Source: Arthrobacter oryzae (GTDB lineage Bacteria; Actinomycetota; Actinomycetes; Actinomycetales; Micrococcaceae). From it: DNA of 64,000 bases. Location of the stretch: contig NZ_RBIR01000008.1 in NCBI RefSeq assembly GCF_003634095.1, positions 1 to 64,000 of the forward strand. The letters run 5' to 3'. This document shows positions 24,939 through 36,616 of the stretch, in pieces. The notes under the pieces were generated by a model. It was not told the origin of the DNA. It was given only the letters and a program-made list of their open reading frames with translations, and made no database searches. Made by a program: the position numbers and the translations under genes. The first letter of the stretch is position 1; every line of letters starts with the position of its first letter.

Positions 24939-25496
24939 CTAGAGGATGAAGCTGTTGGCCGGTTTCGGTGAGTGCTTGAGCTTGAATGTCTCCTCGCCAA
25001 ACGGCGCGGCGCCAATGCTCAGCTTGGTGAAGTCCAGGTCTTCGCCCCGGATGCACACTTTGATGGCGTTGACCGTCTTATTGACGTCGGGGGTGAGGCA
25101 GAAGATGTTGAGCCTCGCGTCGGAGAACTCGCTGCGGTCCACAACGCCCAGGCCCCGCCACGCCAAGTGGCTGATGAGGGCGTCTTTGGCTTTTTCCTCA
25201 AGGTACCGGTCGCGGCTGGTCCCTTCCTTGGTCTTCAGCGCGTACTGGGCCACCACCCAGAACTGGTCTTCCTCGGGGATCTCGGCGTAGCCGTCCTCGG
25301 CGCACTGCACCGCGAAGGCATCCATGAGGCCCTCGGAGGCTTCTGCGTTTTCCACGTCAGTTTCGTCAGTATTGCTCTGGTGCCCGACGACGCCGTGGTT
25401 CATCACGAACTGGCTGTAGTCCTCATCAAACCAGGCTTCCCGGAAGTGCAGGGTGCCCTCGTCGTCGCGTTTGTAAACCCGGATAATTCCACTCAT
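24939..25496 (-). CDS. Conserved hypothetical protein
   Basis: A 185-residue acidic soluble protein that I do not recognise. It begins M-S-G-I-I-R-V-Y-K-R-D-D-E-G-T-L-H-F-R-E-A-W-F-D and contains several short strands and one long helix, with no catalytic motif and no membrane segment. ATG 25496 lies after GGAAGG. It stands alone between a small helix-hairpin-helix gene and dxs, all on the minus strand. Confidence 0.6.
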   Translation of the reverse strand: MSGIIRVYKRDDEGTLHFREAWFDEDYSQFVMNHGVVGHQSNTDETDVENAEASEGLMDAFAVQCAEDGYAEIPEEDQFWVVAQYALKTKEGTSRDRYLEEKAKDALISHLAWRGLGVVDRSEFSDARLNIFCLTPDVNKTVNAIKVCIRGEDLDFTKLSIGAAPFGEETFKLKHSPKPANSFIL

Positions 25497-25572
25497 ATGC
25501 CAGTTCCTTCCTGGGCCGTGCCGCGCCGCCTGAGCGGGCGCCGCACGGGGTCGTGCTCAACAGACGTGCTGG

Positions 25573-27546
25573 CTACAGCAGCGGCAGGCTGCCGGTGCTG
25601 GGGTGCTCCTGGCCGGGCAGGGGCCGCGCAAACGGCACCTTGGTGCCCAGGACCTGGGCGACGACATCGTGGGTGATCTGCCGGGCGGTCAGCCCGACGC
25701 GTTCGAGCACCTGGTTGCGGGTTCCGTGATCGAGGAACTCCACCGGGAGGCCGACCTCGTTGAGGGCGGTGTCCACTCCGGCGGCCCGCATTTCCTGCCG
25801 GATCCGCGAGCCGACCCCGCCGGCCCGGACTCCGTCTTCAATGCAGATGACCAGGCGGTGGCCCGCGGCGAGATCGATGATGGACCTCCGGACCGGCAGG
25901 ACCCAGCGGGGATCCACCACCGTGGAGCTGATGCCCTGGGCGCCGAGCCGGTTGGAGACGTCCAGCGCGAGTTCGGACATGGCGCCGACGCTGACGATCA
26001 GGACGTCGTTCTCGCTCGAGCTCGCGGGCCGGCGGGCCAGCACATCCACGCCGTCGCTCAGCCGTTCGAGCGCCTCAACCTCTGCCCCGACGCTGCCCTT
26101 GGAGTAGCGGATCACGCTGGGGGCATCCTCGATGGCCACGGCCTCGCGCAGTTCCTCCCGCAGTCGGGTGGCATCGCGCGGCGCGGCGAGGTGCAGCCCG
26201 GGCACGATCTGGACCATGGCCATATCCCACATGCCGTGGTGGCTTGGGCCGTCGGGCCCGGTGACGCCGGCCCGGTCCAGGACGATCGTCACGCCGGCCT
26301 TGTGCAGGGCGACGTCCATCAGCAGCTGGTCGAAGGCGCGGTTCAGGAAGGTCGCGTAGACCGCAACCACGGGGTGCAGTCCCCCGAATGCCATGCCGGC
26401 GGCCGAGGTGAGGGCATGCTGTTCGGCGATGCCGACGTCGAACACGCGGTCCGGGTGCCGGGCGGCGAATTTGTGCAACCCGACCGGAATCAGCATGGCC
26501 CCGGTGATGCCGACGATGTCGTCGCGCTCGTCGGCGATGTCGGCGATCTCATCGGCAAAGACGGCGGTCCAGGACTTGGCCCCGCCGGCCTCGGTGGGGG
26601 CGCCTGTTTCCGGATCGATGATTCCGACGGCGTGGAACTGGTCCGCCTCATGGGCGCGGGCCGGGGCGTAGCCGTGACCCTTTTCCGTCATGGCGTGCAC
26701 AATCACGGGACCGGCGTAGTTCTTTGCCGTGGAAAGGGCGTTTTCCATGGCCTGGAGGTTGTGGCCGTCGACCGGGCCGATGTACTTCATGCCGAGGTCC
26801 TCGAACATGCCCTGCGGGGCCCACCAGTCTTTGACACCCTTCTTCATGGCGTGCAGGCTCTTGTACGTGAACTGGCCCGCGGGGCCGCCGTTCTGAAGTT
26901 TGCGCTTCCACCACTCGAGTGTTCCCTCATAGGCGGGGGCGGCGCGGAGGGAATCGATGGTGGGGCGCAGGGACGCGAGGTAGTCGGCAAACCCGCCGAC
27001 GGTCGGGGCGTAGGAGCGGCCGTTGTCGTTGACCACAATGACGACGCGGCGTTTCTTGTCCGCCGCGATGTTGTTGATGGCCTCCCAGGCCATGCCTCCG
27101 GTCAGGGCGCCGTCGCCCACCACCGCGACGACGAAGCGGTCTCCGTCTCCGGTGAGTTGCCTGGCCCGGGAAATTCCGTCCGCCCAGGACAGCGACGAGG
27201 ACGCGTGCGAGCTTTCGACGATGTCATGCTCGGATTCGCCGCGGTCCGGGTAGCCGGACAGGCCGCCCTGCTGGCGAAGTGTGCTGAAATCCTGGCGCCC
27301 GGTGAGGAGTTTGTGCACGTAGGACTGGTGACCGGTGTCGAAGACGATGCTGTCGCGGGGGGAATCAAAGATCCGGTGCACCGCGAGGGTGAGCTCGACC
27401 ACGCCGAGGTTCGGGCCCAAGTGCCCTCCCGTCTGGGAGACGTTGCCGATCAGGAATTCCCTGACCTCGGCTGCCAGCTGTTCCAGCTGCGCCTCTGACA
27501 ACTTGCTCAGGTCCTGCGGATTCCGGATGGTGTCCAAGATTCCCAA
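25573..27546 (-). CDS. dxs: 1-deoxy-D-xylulose-5-phosphate synthase
   Basis: A 657-residue thiamine-diphosphate enzyme, the first step of the non-mevalonate isoprenoid pathway: pyruvate plus glyceraldehyde 3-phosphate gives DXP and CO2. The ThDP/magnesium motif is [16 protein letters not shown] (about 145-160). The second domain carries [15 protein letters not shown], and E-Q-H-A-L-T contains the catalytic Glu. The length is normal. It is a housekeeping gene feeding quinones and carotenoids. It starts 133 bases after the acn stop, with a terminator in between. Confidence 0.96.
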   Translation of the reverse strand: MGILDTIRNPQDLSKLSEAQLEQLAAEVREFLIGNVSQTGGHLGPNLGVVELTLAVHRIFDSPRDSIVFDTGHQSYVHKLLTGRQDFSTLRQQGGLSGYPDRGESEHDIVESSHASSSLSWADGISRARQLTGDGDRFVVAVVGDGALTGGMAWEAINNIAADKKRRVVIVVNDNGRSYAPTVGGFADYLASLRPTIDSLRAAPAYEGTLEWWKRKLQNGGPAGQFTYKSLHAMKKGVKDWWAPQGMFEDLGMKYIGPVDGHNLQAMENALSTAKNYAGPVIVHAMTEKGHGYAPARAHEADQFHAVGIIDPETGAPTEAGGAKSWTAVFADEIADIADERDDIVGITGAMLIPVGLHKFAARHPDRVFDVGIAEQHALTSAAGMAFGGLHPVVAVYATFLNRAFDQLLMDVALHKAGVTIVLDRAGVTGPDGPSHHGMWDMAMVQIVPGLHLAAPRDATRLREELREAVAIEDAPSVIRYSKGSVGAEVEALERLSDGVDVLARRPASSSENDVLIVSVGAMSELALDVSNRLGAQGISSTVVDPRWVLPVRRSIIDLAAGHRLVICIEDGVRAGGVGSRIRQEMRAAGVDTALNEVGLPVEFLDHGTRNQVLERVGLTARQITHDVVAQVLGTKVPFARPLPGQEHPSTGSLPLL

Positions 27547-27619
27547 CGGCCCCTCCTTCGGGTGGTAGACATGCCTTTTAACTCTAACGCCTCCCGGCGG
27601 GCCGTCGCGCCGGAAAAGG

Positions 27620-27655
27620 GAAAGCCCCGGTCCGTCGGTGACGGGCCGGGGCTTT
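27620..27655 (-). terminator. Terminator of acn
   Basis: GAAAGCCCCGG and its exact reverse complement flank a second inner stem. On the minus strand a CCTTTTCC stretch follows. It separates acn from dxs. Confidence 0.8.
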
Positions 27656-27678
27656 CTCGTTGGACTGCTGAGCCTCCG

Positions 27679-30492
<2,814 letters not shown>

Positions 30493-30545
30493 CGCAGGAC
30501 TCCTCTCGCAACAGTTTCATCTTTGTCGCGCCACTGAACCCTTGC

Positions 30546-30565
30546 TAGTTAGGTCGGCCTAACTA
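30546..30565. promoter_or_regulatory. Inverted repeat before acnA, candidate operator
   Basis: TAGTTAGG, four bases (TCGG), then CCTAACTA, a perfect 8-bp dyad centred about 64 bases before the acnA start. It shares TTAGG/CCTAA halves with DtxR/IdeR-type sites but with shorter spacing. A further GTAC-N6-GTAC dyad lies just beyond at 30578-30591. Confidence 0.5.
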
Positions 30566-30612
30566 ATACAGGCATCAGTACATAGTTGTACGCGATGCAG
30601 GTACGGAACGCA

Positions 30613-30732
30613 GGGAACAGCCGTTTCGATAACGGCAGTCTCACTTACAGCAATGCTAATAACGGCAGTGCTACTAACATCAGTGCTAATAACGACAGTG
30701 CTGCTACCCACAATGCTGCTGACTACAGTGGT
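30613..30732. repeat. Array of about eight degenerate 15-bp tandem repeats
   Basis: Units start at 30613, 30628, 30643, 30658, 30673, 30688, 30703 and 30718; the central ones follow xxTAACxxCAGTGCT. Because 15 is a multiple of three, open frames run through on both strands (for example repeated N-N-x-S-A on the plus strand), but these have no family resemblance and are taken as by-products. The array lies between the methyltransferase stop and the acnA promoter region. Confidence 0.7.
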
Positions 30733-30775
30733 GATTGGAGCGCGACGACGGACTACTCCGCCCATCCTAGTGGCA

Positions 30776-32140
30776 TCAGGGTTGGGGAGTCAGTAACGCC
30801 ACAGTCTCCATGTGATGGGTGTGCGGGTAAAGGTCAAAGGCGCGCAGCCCCGCCATCCCCCAGCCGCCCTGCCGGAAATAGCCGAGGTCGCGGGCGAATG
30901 ACGCCGGATCGCACGAAACATAGGCGATGGCCCGCGGGCCGGCGTCGATCAGCTGCTTGACTACTGCCTTACCGGCTCCGGCCCGCGGCGGATCCAGGAT
31001 AAGGGCGTCGAAGTTCCGGGGTTTCTGCCGGAGGACCCGCTCGACGCGGCCCTGGACGATCTCCACCTGGGCGGCGTCGTGCAGGTTCTTGCGTGCATCG
31101 CGGCTGGTTCCCGGAGCTCCCTCGACCGAGAGCACGGATCCGGTCACCCCCACGGCGTCGGCCAGCGGCGCCGTGAACAGCCCGGCCCCGGCGTAGAGGT
31201 CCGCCACGACGGAGCCCGGCGCGAGGTAGCCGCCGTCGTGCAGAAATCCGGTGACGGCACCGACCAGCGTTTCCGGGGCATCCCGGTGGATCTGCCAGAA
31301 GCCGTCGCCGGTCACCCGGTAGTCGTGGCCCGCCGCGGACTCCTGGACATAGGTGCGGCCGCGCAGCTGCAGCACCTCACCGGTGGCCGGGTCCAGGCTC
31401 GCCACCGAGACGTCCTCGGGCAGTTGGGCCAGGATGGCGCTGAGCCGCTTGGCCCGGGTCCCCGGGGCAGACACCAGCAGCACGAGCGGGCGGGAGCCGT
31501 TCGCGGGAGCAGCGACCTCGACGCGGTCGATGCCCTGCAGGTCCATCTCCCAGAGCCGCAGCGCGTTGATGCCGTCCACGGCCAGCGGCATTTCGCGCAC
31601 GGGCAGGATGGCATCGGAGCGGTGGGCGTGCATGCCGAGTTTGCCGGCCGGGGTGACGGCAAAGCCGGCGCGGGTCCGCCAGCCGAGGCCTTGCACGGCA
31701 CCCGTGCCGTCGCCGGCGGCGATGCCGACGGCTTCGACTGTGGCCTGCTCTGGCAAGAGGTCGACGCCGGCGAGCCGCTTGAGCTGTTCGGCCACGACCT
31801 CGGCCTTGAGGCTGCGCTGGCGCGCCAGCGAGATGTGGCCGAGCTCGGCGCCGCCTACGGGCGGATGGCGGTGCGACCATGAGCGCGCGGAATCGGCGAG
31901 GTCCCAGAAGTGCGGCACCCGGTCCGGCGAGGGCTCGAGGACCTCCACTACGTCGGCGCGCCAGAATTTGGCGGCCGCGCCGTCGTCGGTGAGCCGGACG
32001 CGGACCTTCTCGCCGGGGATTGCGTGGCGGACGAACACGACCCGCCCCTCATGCCGGGCAACGCAGTGCCCGCCGTGGGCGACCGGTCCGACGTCGACGA
32101 CGAGGTCGTTGTGGGTGTGCAACTGGGTGTCGGGGGTCAT
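30776..32140 (-). CDS. TrmA/RumA-like class I SAM-dependent RNA methyltransferase
   Basis: A 454-residue RNA (uracil-5-)methyltransferase family protein. An N-terminal TRAM-like domain (about 8-70) precedes the catalytic domain, with the SAM motif D-L-Y-A-G-A-G-L-F and L-I-L-D-P-P-R-A-G. The catalytic cysteine is in Y-V-S-C-D-P, and the C-terminal H-x-H-H-M-E-T-V motif is present. The four cysteines that bind iron-sulfur in RlmD are absent: the corresponding stretch (P-H-F-W-D-L-A-D-S-A-R-S-W-S-H) has none. The target (tRNA or rRNA) is not clear. ATG 32140 overlaps the stop of the transporter gene before it, so translation is coupled. Confidence 0.87.
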   Translation of the reverse strand: MTPDTQLHTHNDLVVDVGPVAHGGHCVARHEGRVVFVRHAIPGEKVRVRLTDDGAAAKFWRADVVEVLEPSPDRVPHFWDLADSARSWSHRHPPVGGAELGHISLARQRSLKAEVVAEQLKRLAGVDLLPEQATVEAVGIAAGDGTGAVQGLGWRTRAGFAVTPAGKLGMHAHRSDAILPVREMPLAVDGINALRLWEMDLQGIDRVEVAAPANGSRPLVLLVSAPGTRAKRLSAILAQLPEDVSVASLDPATGEVLQLRGRTYVQESAAGHDYRVTGDGFWQIHRDAPETLVGAVTGFLHDGGYLAPGSVVADLYAGAGLFTAPLADAVGVTGSVLSVEGAPGTSRDARKNLHDAAQVEIVQGRVERVLRQKPRNFDALILDPPRAGAGKAVVKQLIDAGPRAIAYVSCDPASFARDLGYFRQGGWGMAGLRAFDLYPHTHHMETVALLTPQP

Positions 32141-34116
32141 TGGATATCCTGCAGTTTCTTGGCTTCTTCGGAGGACTTGAGCTGCCACGGCACGCTGGCC
32201 ACCATAACGCCGGGCTCGAAGTGCAGGCGGGTCTTGATGCGCAGCGCCGTCTGGTTGTGGACCAGCTGCTCCCACCATTTACCCACGACGTACTCCGGGA
32301 TGTAGACCACGATCAGGTCGCGCGGGGAATCCCGGCGCATGCTCTTGATGTACTCCATGATCGGGGTCACCGTTTCGCGGAACGGACTGGCCAGCACCGT
32401 CAGGGGCACCGGGATTTCGAGTTTCTCCCAGTCCGCGACGGTCGCCTCGGTCTCCTCCGGGCTGATGTCCACGGTGATGGCGTCCAGCCGCGACGGGCGC
32501 GAGGCCCGGGCGTAGGCGAGGGCGCGCAGGACCGGCTTGCGGACGTGCGAGACCAGCAGCACGGCGTGCACCCGGGTTGGCAGGGCGCGCGGCGAGGAGT
32601 CCTCGTCCACGGCGAGTTCCTTGGCCACGTTGTCATAGTGCGCCCGGATGCTCCACATGATCAGGAACAGCACGAACATGGCCAGCAGGGCGATCCAGGC
32701 GCCCTGCGAGAACTTGGTGATCAGGACGATCACCAGAACCAGGGCAGTCATGCCGAAGCCCAGAGTGTTAATGGTCCGGGACTTGATGATGCGCAGCCGC
32801 ACCGAAGGGTCCTTGGACAGTTTCAGTTCCCGCCCCCAGTGCCGGATCATGCCCAGCTGGCTCATGGTGAAGGAAATGAAGACGCCCACGATGTAGAGCT
32901 GGATGAGCTTTGTGACATCGGCATTGAAAGCGAGGATCAGGACGAGGGCGCCGGCGGCCAGGGCCAGCACGCCGTTGCTGAAGGCCAGCCGGTCGCCACG
33001 GGTGCGCAGCTGCCGCGGCAGGTAGCCGTCCTGGGCCAGGATCGAGCCGAGCACCGGGAAGCCGTTGAAGGCCGTGTTGGAGGCGAACACCAGGATGACG
33101 CCGGTGGCGGCCACCACAACGTAGAACGGAATGGATCCCGCGCCGAAGACGGTCTGTGCGATCTGGCTGATGGCGGGATTTTGAATGTATCCCTCGGGCA
33201 GCGGCTTGCCGTTCAGGAGGAATTCCGTGGCCGGATCCTGGACGATGTGCACCTTGGTGGCGTTGGCGAGGTAGATGATGCCGGCGAGCATGGCGGAGGC
33301 AATGACGCCGAGCAACAGCAGGGTGGTGGCCGCGTTCTTGCTCTTGGGCTTCTTGAAGTTGGGCACGCCGTTGCTGATGGCCTCGACGCCGGTCAGGGCC
33401 GCGGCGCCGGAGGAGAAAGCCCGCAGCAGCAGGAACGCACCGGCCAGCCCGACGAGGCCCTGATCGAATTCCGGTTGCGGCACGATCGTGAAGGCCGCCG
33501 ACGGCGCCTGCGCCAGTTGTCCGGTCACGGCCTGGAAGACGCCCACGGCGGTCATGCCCAGGATGGAGGCCATGAAGATGTAGGTCGGGACGGCAAAGAC
33601 GCTGCCGGCTTCCCGGATGCCGCGCAGGTTCACGAGGGCCAGGATCACCACGCCGATCGTGGCAATCGCGGCCTGCTGGCCGTGCAGCGACGGCACCGCG
33701 GTCGTCAGGTAGGTCGCGGCCGAGGACATGGACACCGCCACGGTCAGCACGTAGTCGACCAGCAGCGCGGCGGCCACGGTGAGGCCCGCATACTTGCCCA
33801 GGTTCACGTTGGCGATCTCATAGTCGCCACCGCCGGAGGGGTAGGCATGGACGTTTTGGCGGTAGGACGCCACGACGGTCAGGAGCACCACCATGACGGC
33901 GAGGCCCACCCACGGCGCGATCGTCACCGCACTCACCCCGGCGAGGGCCAGCGTGAGGAGGATTTCGTCCGGTGCATAGGCCACGGACGAGAGCGCGTCC
34001 GAGGCGAAAATGGGCAGCGCGATGCGCTTTGGCAAGAGGGTGTGGGCCAGACGGTCGTTCCGGAAGGGCTTGCCTACCAGCACCCGCTTCACGGCATTGA
34101 AAATTGTCAGCACCAC
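32137..34116 (-). CDS. KimA-like potassium transporter (APC superfamily)
   Basis: A 659-residue membrane protein: about twelve hydrophobic segments to residue 500, then a 160-residue cytoplasmic domain. The first segment carries F-A-S-D-A-L-S-S-V-A-Y-A-P-D-E, characteristic of KimA (YdaO) of Bacillus, a high-affinity potassium importer. The general annotation would be amino-acid permease. The divergent neighbours are two TrkA-type potassium regulatory subunits, which supports potassium as the substrate. The GTG at 34116 is the likely start. No c-di-AMP riboswitch is recognisable in the 151-base divergent region, unlike in Bacillus. Confidence 0.8.
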   Translation of the reverse strand: MVLTIFNAVKRVLVGKPFRNDRLAHTLLPKRIALPIFASDALSSVAYAPDEILLTLALAGVSAVTIAPWVGLAVMVVLLTVVASYRQNVHAYPSGGGDYEIANVNLGKYAGLTVAAALLVDYVLTVAVSMSSAATYLTTAVPSLHGQQAAIATIGVVILALVNLRGIREAGSVFAVPTYIFMASILGMTAVGVFQAVTGQLAQAPSAAFTIVPQPEFDQGLVGLAGAFLLLRAFSSGAAALTGVEAISNGVPNFKKPKSKNAATTLLLLGVIASAMLAGIIYLANATKVHIVQDPATEFLLNGKPLPEGYIQNPAISQIAQTVFGAGSIPFYVVVAATGVILVFASNTAFNGFPVLGSILAQDGYLPRQLRTRGDRLAFSNGVLALAAGALVLILAFNADVTKLIQLYIVGVFISFTMSQLGMIRHWGRELKLSKDPSVRLRIIKSRTINTLGFGMTALVLVIVLITKFSQGAWIALLAMFVLFLIMWSIRAHYDNVAKELAVDEDSSPRALPTRVHAVLLVSHVRKPVLRALAYARASRPSRLDAITVDISPEETEATVADWEKLEIPVPLTVLASPFRETVTPIMEYIKSMRRDSPRDLIVVYIPEYVVGKWWEQLVHNQTALRIKTRLHFEPGVMVASVPWQLKSSEEAKKLQDIQ

Positions 34117-34267
34117 ACAAAGCTAGTCTGATTCGGACGCGATGTCATGACGGCGAAGTTTGCGCGTGCAGGGCCGCCGCACGGTGCCTCGCGGCCGTGG
34201 CCGTCCGGCGGCCCGTGGCCGGTAGAGTTTTACCCAGTATCAGACGCAAAACCAAGAGGAGGCCCAT

Positions 34268-34939
34268 GTGGCGCACTTCGTGATCATGGGTTGTGGCCGT
34301 GTCGGGGCAACCCTGGCGCACACGCTCGAGGACGCAGGCCATTCGGTGGCCATCATCGATCAGGATGACCGCGCCTTCCGGCGGCTCCGCACGGGATTTT
34401 CCGGACGAAAAGTCACCGGGGTCGGGTTTGACCGCGAGACGCTGAAGCGGGCCGGCGTCGAGGAGGCCTATGCTTTCGCGGCGGTCTCCAGCGGCGACAA
34501 CTCCAACATCCTCGCCACCCGGGTGGCGCGGGAAACCTTCCACGTCCCCCATGTTGTGGCCAGGATCTATGATCCGGGCCGCGCCGAAATCTACCAGCGC
34601 CTCGGGATTCCCACGGTCGCCGCGGTCCGCTGGAGCGCCGACCAGGTGCTGCGCCGGATCCTGCCCGAACAGCACATCGCCGGCGACTTCCGGGAGCCCT
34701 CGGGCCGGCTGGTCCTTGCCGAGGTGGACCTGAACCCCGACTGGATCGGGCACCCGATCTCCTCGATCGAGAAGGCGGCCGGCATCCGGATCGCGTACCT
34801 GACCCGGTTCGGCGAAGGTGTGCTGCCAGCCGCCGGCACGTCCTATCAGGACGGCGACACCGTTCACGCCATGCTGAACGTGGACCGGAGCTCCGAGATC
34901 GGCCATATCCTCGCCAAATCCCCCGCCAAGGAGTCCTAA
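34268..34939 (+). CDS. ceoB: TrkA-family potassium uptake regulatory protein CeoB
   Basis: A 223-residue protein with an N-terminal TrkA-N/RCK Rossmann domain (G-C-G-R-V-G-A-T-L, then D-Q-D near residue 32) that binds NAD(H) or ATP, and a C-terminal TrkA-C domain. Such subunits gate a membrane potassium transporter. GTG 34268 follows the strong ribosome site AAGAGGAGG. ceoC begins directly after its stop. No TrkH-like channel gene is adjacent; the only membrane partner is the divergent KimA-like transporter. Confidence 0.88.
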   Translation: MAHFVIMGCGRVGATLAHTLEDAGHSVAIIDQDDRAFRRLRTGFSGRKVTGVGFDRETLKRAGVEEAYAFAAVSSGDNSNILATRVARETFHVPHVVARIYDPGRAEIYQRLGIPTVAAVRWSADQVLRRILPEQHIAGDFREPSGRLVLAEVDLNPDWIGHPISSIEKAAGIRIAYLTRFGEGVLPAAGTSYQDGDTVHAMLNVDRSSEIGHILAKSPAKES

Positions 34940-35683
34940 GTGAAAGTCGTTATCGTCGGTGCCGGAAGCGTCGGTTCCTCGATCGCCCGCGAACTGCTGG
35001 CCCACAAGCATGAGATCCTGCTCATCGACGAGAAGCCGGAGGTCATCGGCCGGAGCGGCCTCCGCGGCGCCCACTGGCTGGTCGGCGACGCCTGCGAGCT
35101 GAGCACCCTGCAGGACGCCAAACTCGAGGACGCCGACGTCGTGGTCTCCGCCACCGGTGATGACAAGGTCAACCTCGTGGTGTCCCTGCTGGCGAAGACG
35201 GAATTTGGCGTCGGACGCACGGTCGGGCGCGTTAACAACCCTAAGAACGACTGGATGTTCGACGACTCCTGGGGAGTCGACGTCGCGGTTAACACCCCGC
35301 AGCTCATGACCGCGCTGGTCGAGGAGGCTGTGGAGATCGGCGACCTCGTCCGGCTGCTGACGCTGCAGACCGGAGTGTCCTCGCTGGTGGAGTTCACGGT
35401 CCCGCACGATTCGCACGTGATCGGCCTGACCGTGGGCGATGTCCAGTGGCCCGAGGACTCCACCCTGGTGGCGATCCTGCGGGACCAGGCGCCCATCACG
35501 CCGAGCCGCGACGACGTGCTCGACGGCGGCGACGAACTCTTCTTCGTGACCACGATCGCGGCGGAGGACGAGCTTCGTTCCCTGCTGGCTCCGGAATCCC
35601 CGCCCGAGGATCAGCACCCGGTGACCTCGGACCAGCACGGCCACGCCAGCCAGCCGGCCTCGGACGACGGCTTCGACGGCTAA
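34940..35683 (+). CDS. ceoC: TrkA-family potassium uptake regulatory protein CeoC
   Basis: A 247-residue second TrkA-type subunit. It has the N-terminal nucleotide motif G-A-G-S-V-G-S-S-I-A (7-16) and D-E-K-P, a C-terminal TrkA-C domain, and an acidic, histidine-rich tail (about 210-247). GTG 34940 lies immediately after the ceoB stop with AAGGAG inside the end of ceoB, so translation is coupled. The pair corresponds to CeoB/CeoC of mycobacteria, known regulators of potassium uptake. Confidence 0.88.
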   Translation: MKVVIVGAGSVGSSIARELLAHKHEILLIDEKPEVIGRSGLRGAHWLVGDACELSTLQDAKLEDADVVVSATGDDKVNLVVSLLAKTEFGVGRTVGRVNNPKNDWMFDDSWGVDVAVNTPQLMTALVEEAVEIGDLVRLLTLQTGVSSLVEFTVPHDSHVIGLTVGDVQWPEDSTLVAILRDQAPITPSRDDVLDGGDELFFVTTIAAEDELRSLLAPESPPEDQHPVTSDQHGHASQPASDDGFDG

Positions 35684-35701
35684 GCCCGGCCTTAAACCAC
35701 A

Positions 35702-35761
35702 GATGCGCTATCACTTATGGCCGTTCCCAGCCTTGGGAACGGCCATAACTGATAGCGCATC
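35702..35761. terminator. 60-bp near-perfect palindrome, bidirectional terminator
   Basis: The two arms (35702-35729 and 35734-35761) pair over about 27 bases with one mismatch (C opposite C) and a 3-4-base loop. It sits between the convergent ceoC and DUF3159 genes, overlapping neither. It is longer than a terminator needs to be and may be a copy of an interspersed palindrome. Confidence 0.7.
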
Positions 35762-35764
35762 GGG

Positions 35765-36616
35765 TCAGTTGGGCTCGTCGGCTCCGGCCGGCACGCGGGC
35801 CGGCCGGGTCAGCAGCCAGGCAATCCAGACGCCGAGGATGTACAGCGGGGCGCCCATGAGGAGCCGGGTGGTGGCCAGCGCGGCGAAGCCCTGCTCCCCC
35901 ATGAAGTAGAGCGGCACCTGCACCACGAGCCGCAGCACCAGCACGGCCACGATCACCCAGGTGCCGATCGCGTAGGCCCTGACCCGCTTCGGGTCCTTGC
36001 GCCAGTCCAGGCCTTCATTGCGGATGAAACCGAAGAGCAACCCGGCAATCGGCCAGCGCACGGCTACGGAGATGGACATGGCCAGGATGTAGCCGAGGTT
36101 GGTGAAGAACCCCAGGACGTAGAAGTTCTCTGCCTTGCCCGTGGAGGTGGCCAGCCAGGCGGAAAGCCCGACGCCGATGAAACCGGCCAGCGCCTGGGTC
36201 AGCGGCTTGCGCTGGACCAGCCGGGCCACGGTGAAGACGGCGGCCACGGCCAGGGACGCGATGACGGCCAGCGTCAGGTTTTCCTTGTCGATGGTGAAGG
36301 CAACGAGGAAGACGAGTCCCGGCAGGATGCTTTCCGCGATGCCCTGCAGGCCGCCGGCGCTCTTGAGCACGTCGATGTTGCCGTTGCTGCTCCGGTGCAG
36401 ACCGGCCTTGGCCGCATAGTCTCCTGCCAGCTGGGCTACCGTCGGCTGCGTGACGGCCGGCGGAGGAGTGGCGGACCGGGAGGTCCCCGGCTGGGACACG
36501 TCCCGATCGGCGCCTCCGGGCTCCCCCGGCGCCGGCCGGCTGGCATTCTGGCCGGCCCGACGGGCCTGACCGGGCTGATCCTGGGGTGCCCGCTCGGGGT
36601 GTTCGGGCAAGGTCAT
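35765..36616 (-). CDS. DUF3159 membrane protein
   Basis: A 283-residue protein. The first 75 residues are soluble and Pro/Gly/Arg-rich; then follow about six to seven hydrophobic segments (about residues 95-275). The C-terminal part carries R-x-D-W-R-K-D-P-x-R-x-R-A-Y, typical of the family. Function unknown. ATG 36616 overlaps the stop of the OB-fold gene (ATGA), making it the last gene of a coupled operon with DUF3710 and possibly dut. The frame to 36988 is antisense noise. Confidence 0.83.
   Translation of the reverse strand: MTLPEHPERAPQDQPGQARRAGQNASRPAPGEPGGADRDVSQPGTSRSATPPPAVTQPTVAQLAGDYAAKAGLHRSSNGNIDVLKSAGGLQGIAESILPGLVFLVAFTIDKENLTLAVIASLAVAAVFTVARLVQRKPLTQALAGFIGVGLSAWLATSTGKAENFYVLGFFTNLGYILAMSISVAVRWPIAGLLFGFIRNEGLDWRKDPKRVRAYAIGTWVIVAVLVLRLVVQVPLYFMGEQGFAALATTRLLMGAPLYILGVWIAWLLTRPARVPAGADEPN

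Noticed and set aside
25603-27498. 631-residue plus-strand frame opposite dxs
   Set aside because: Shadow of a textbook dxs gene, caused by high G/C at third positions.
30586-30960. Asn/Ser-rich repeat protein of 124 residues
   Set aside because: Its repeats come from the 15-bp array, both strands are open, and the second half overlaps the end of the methyltransferase gene. No ribosome site is seen.
32020-34131. 703-residue plus-strand frame opposite the KimA-like gene
   Set aside because: His- and Gly-rich shadow with no family features; the minus strand encodes a clear membrane transporter.
34117-34267. c-di-AMP (ydaO) riboswitch before the KimA-like gene
   Set aside because: The leader is short and lacks the conserved riboswitch core on either strand.
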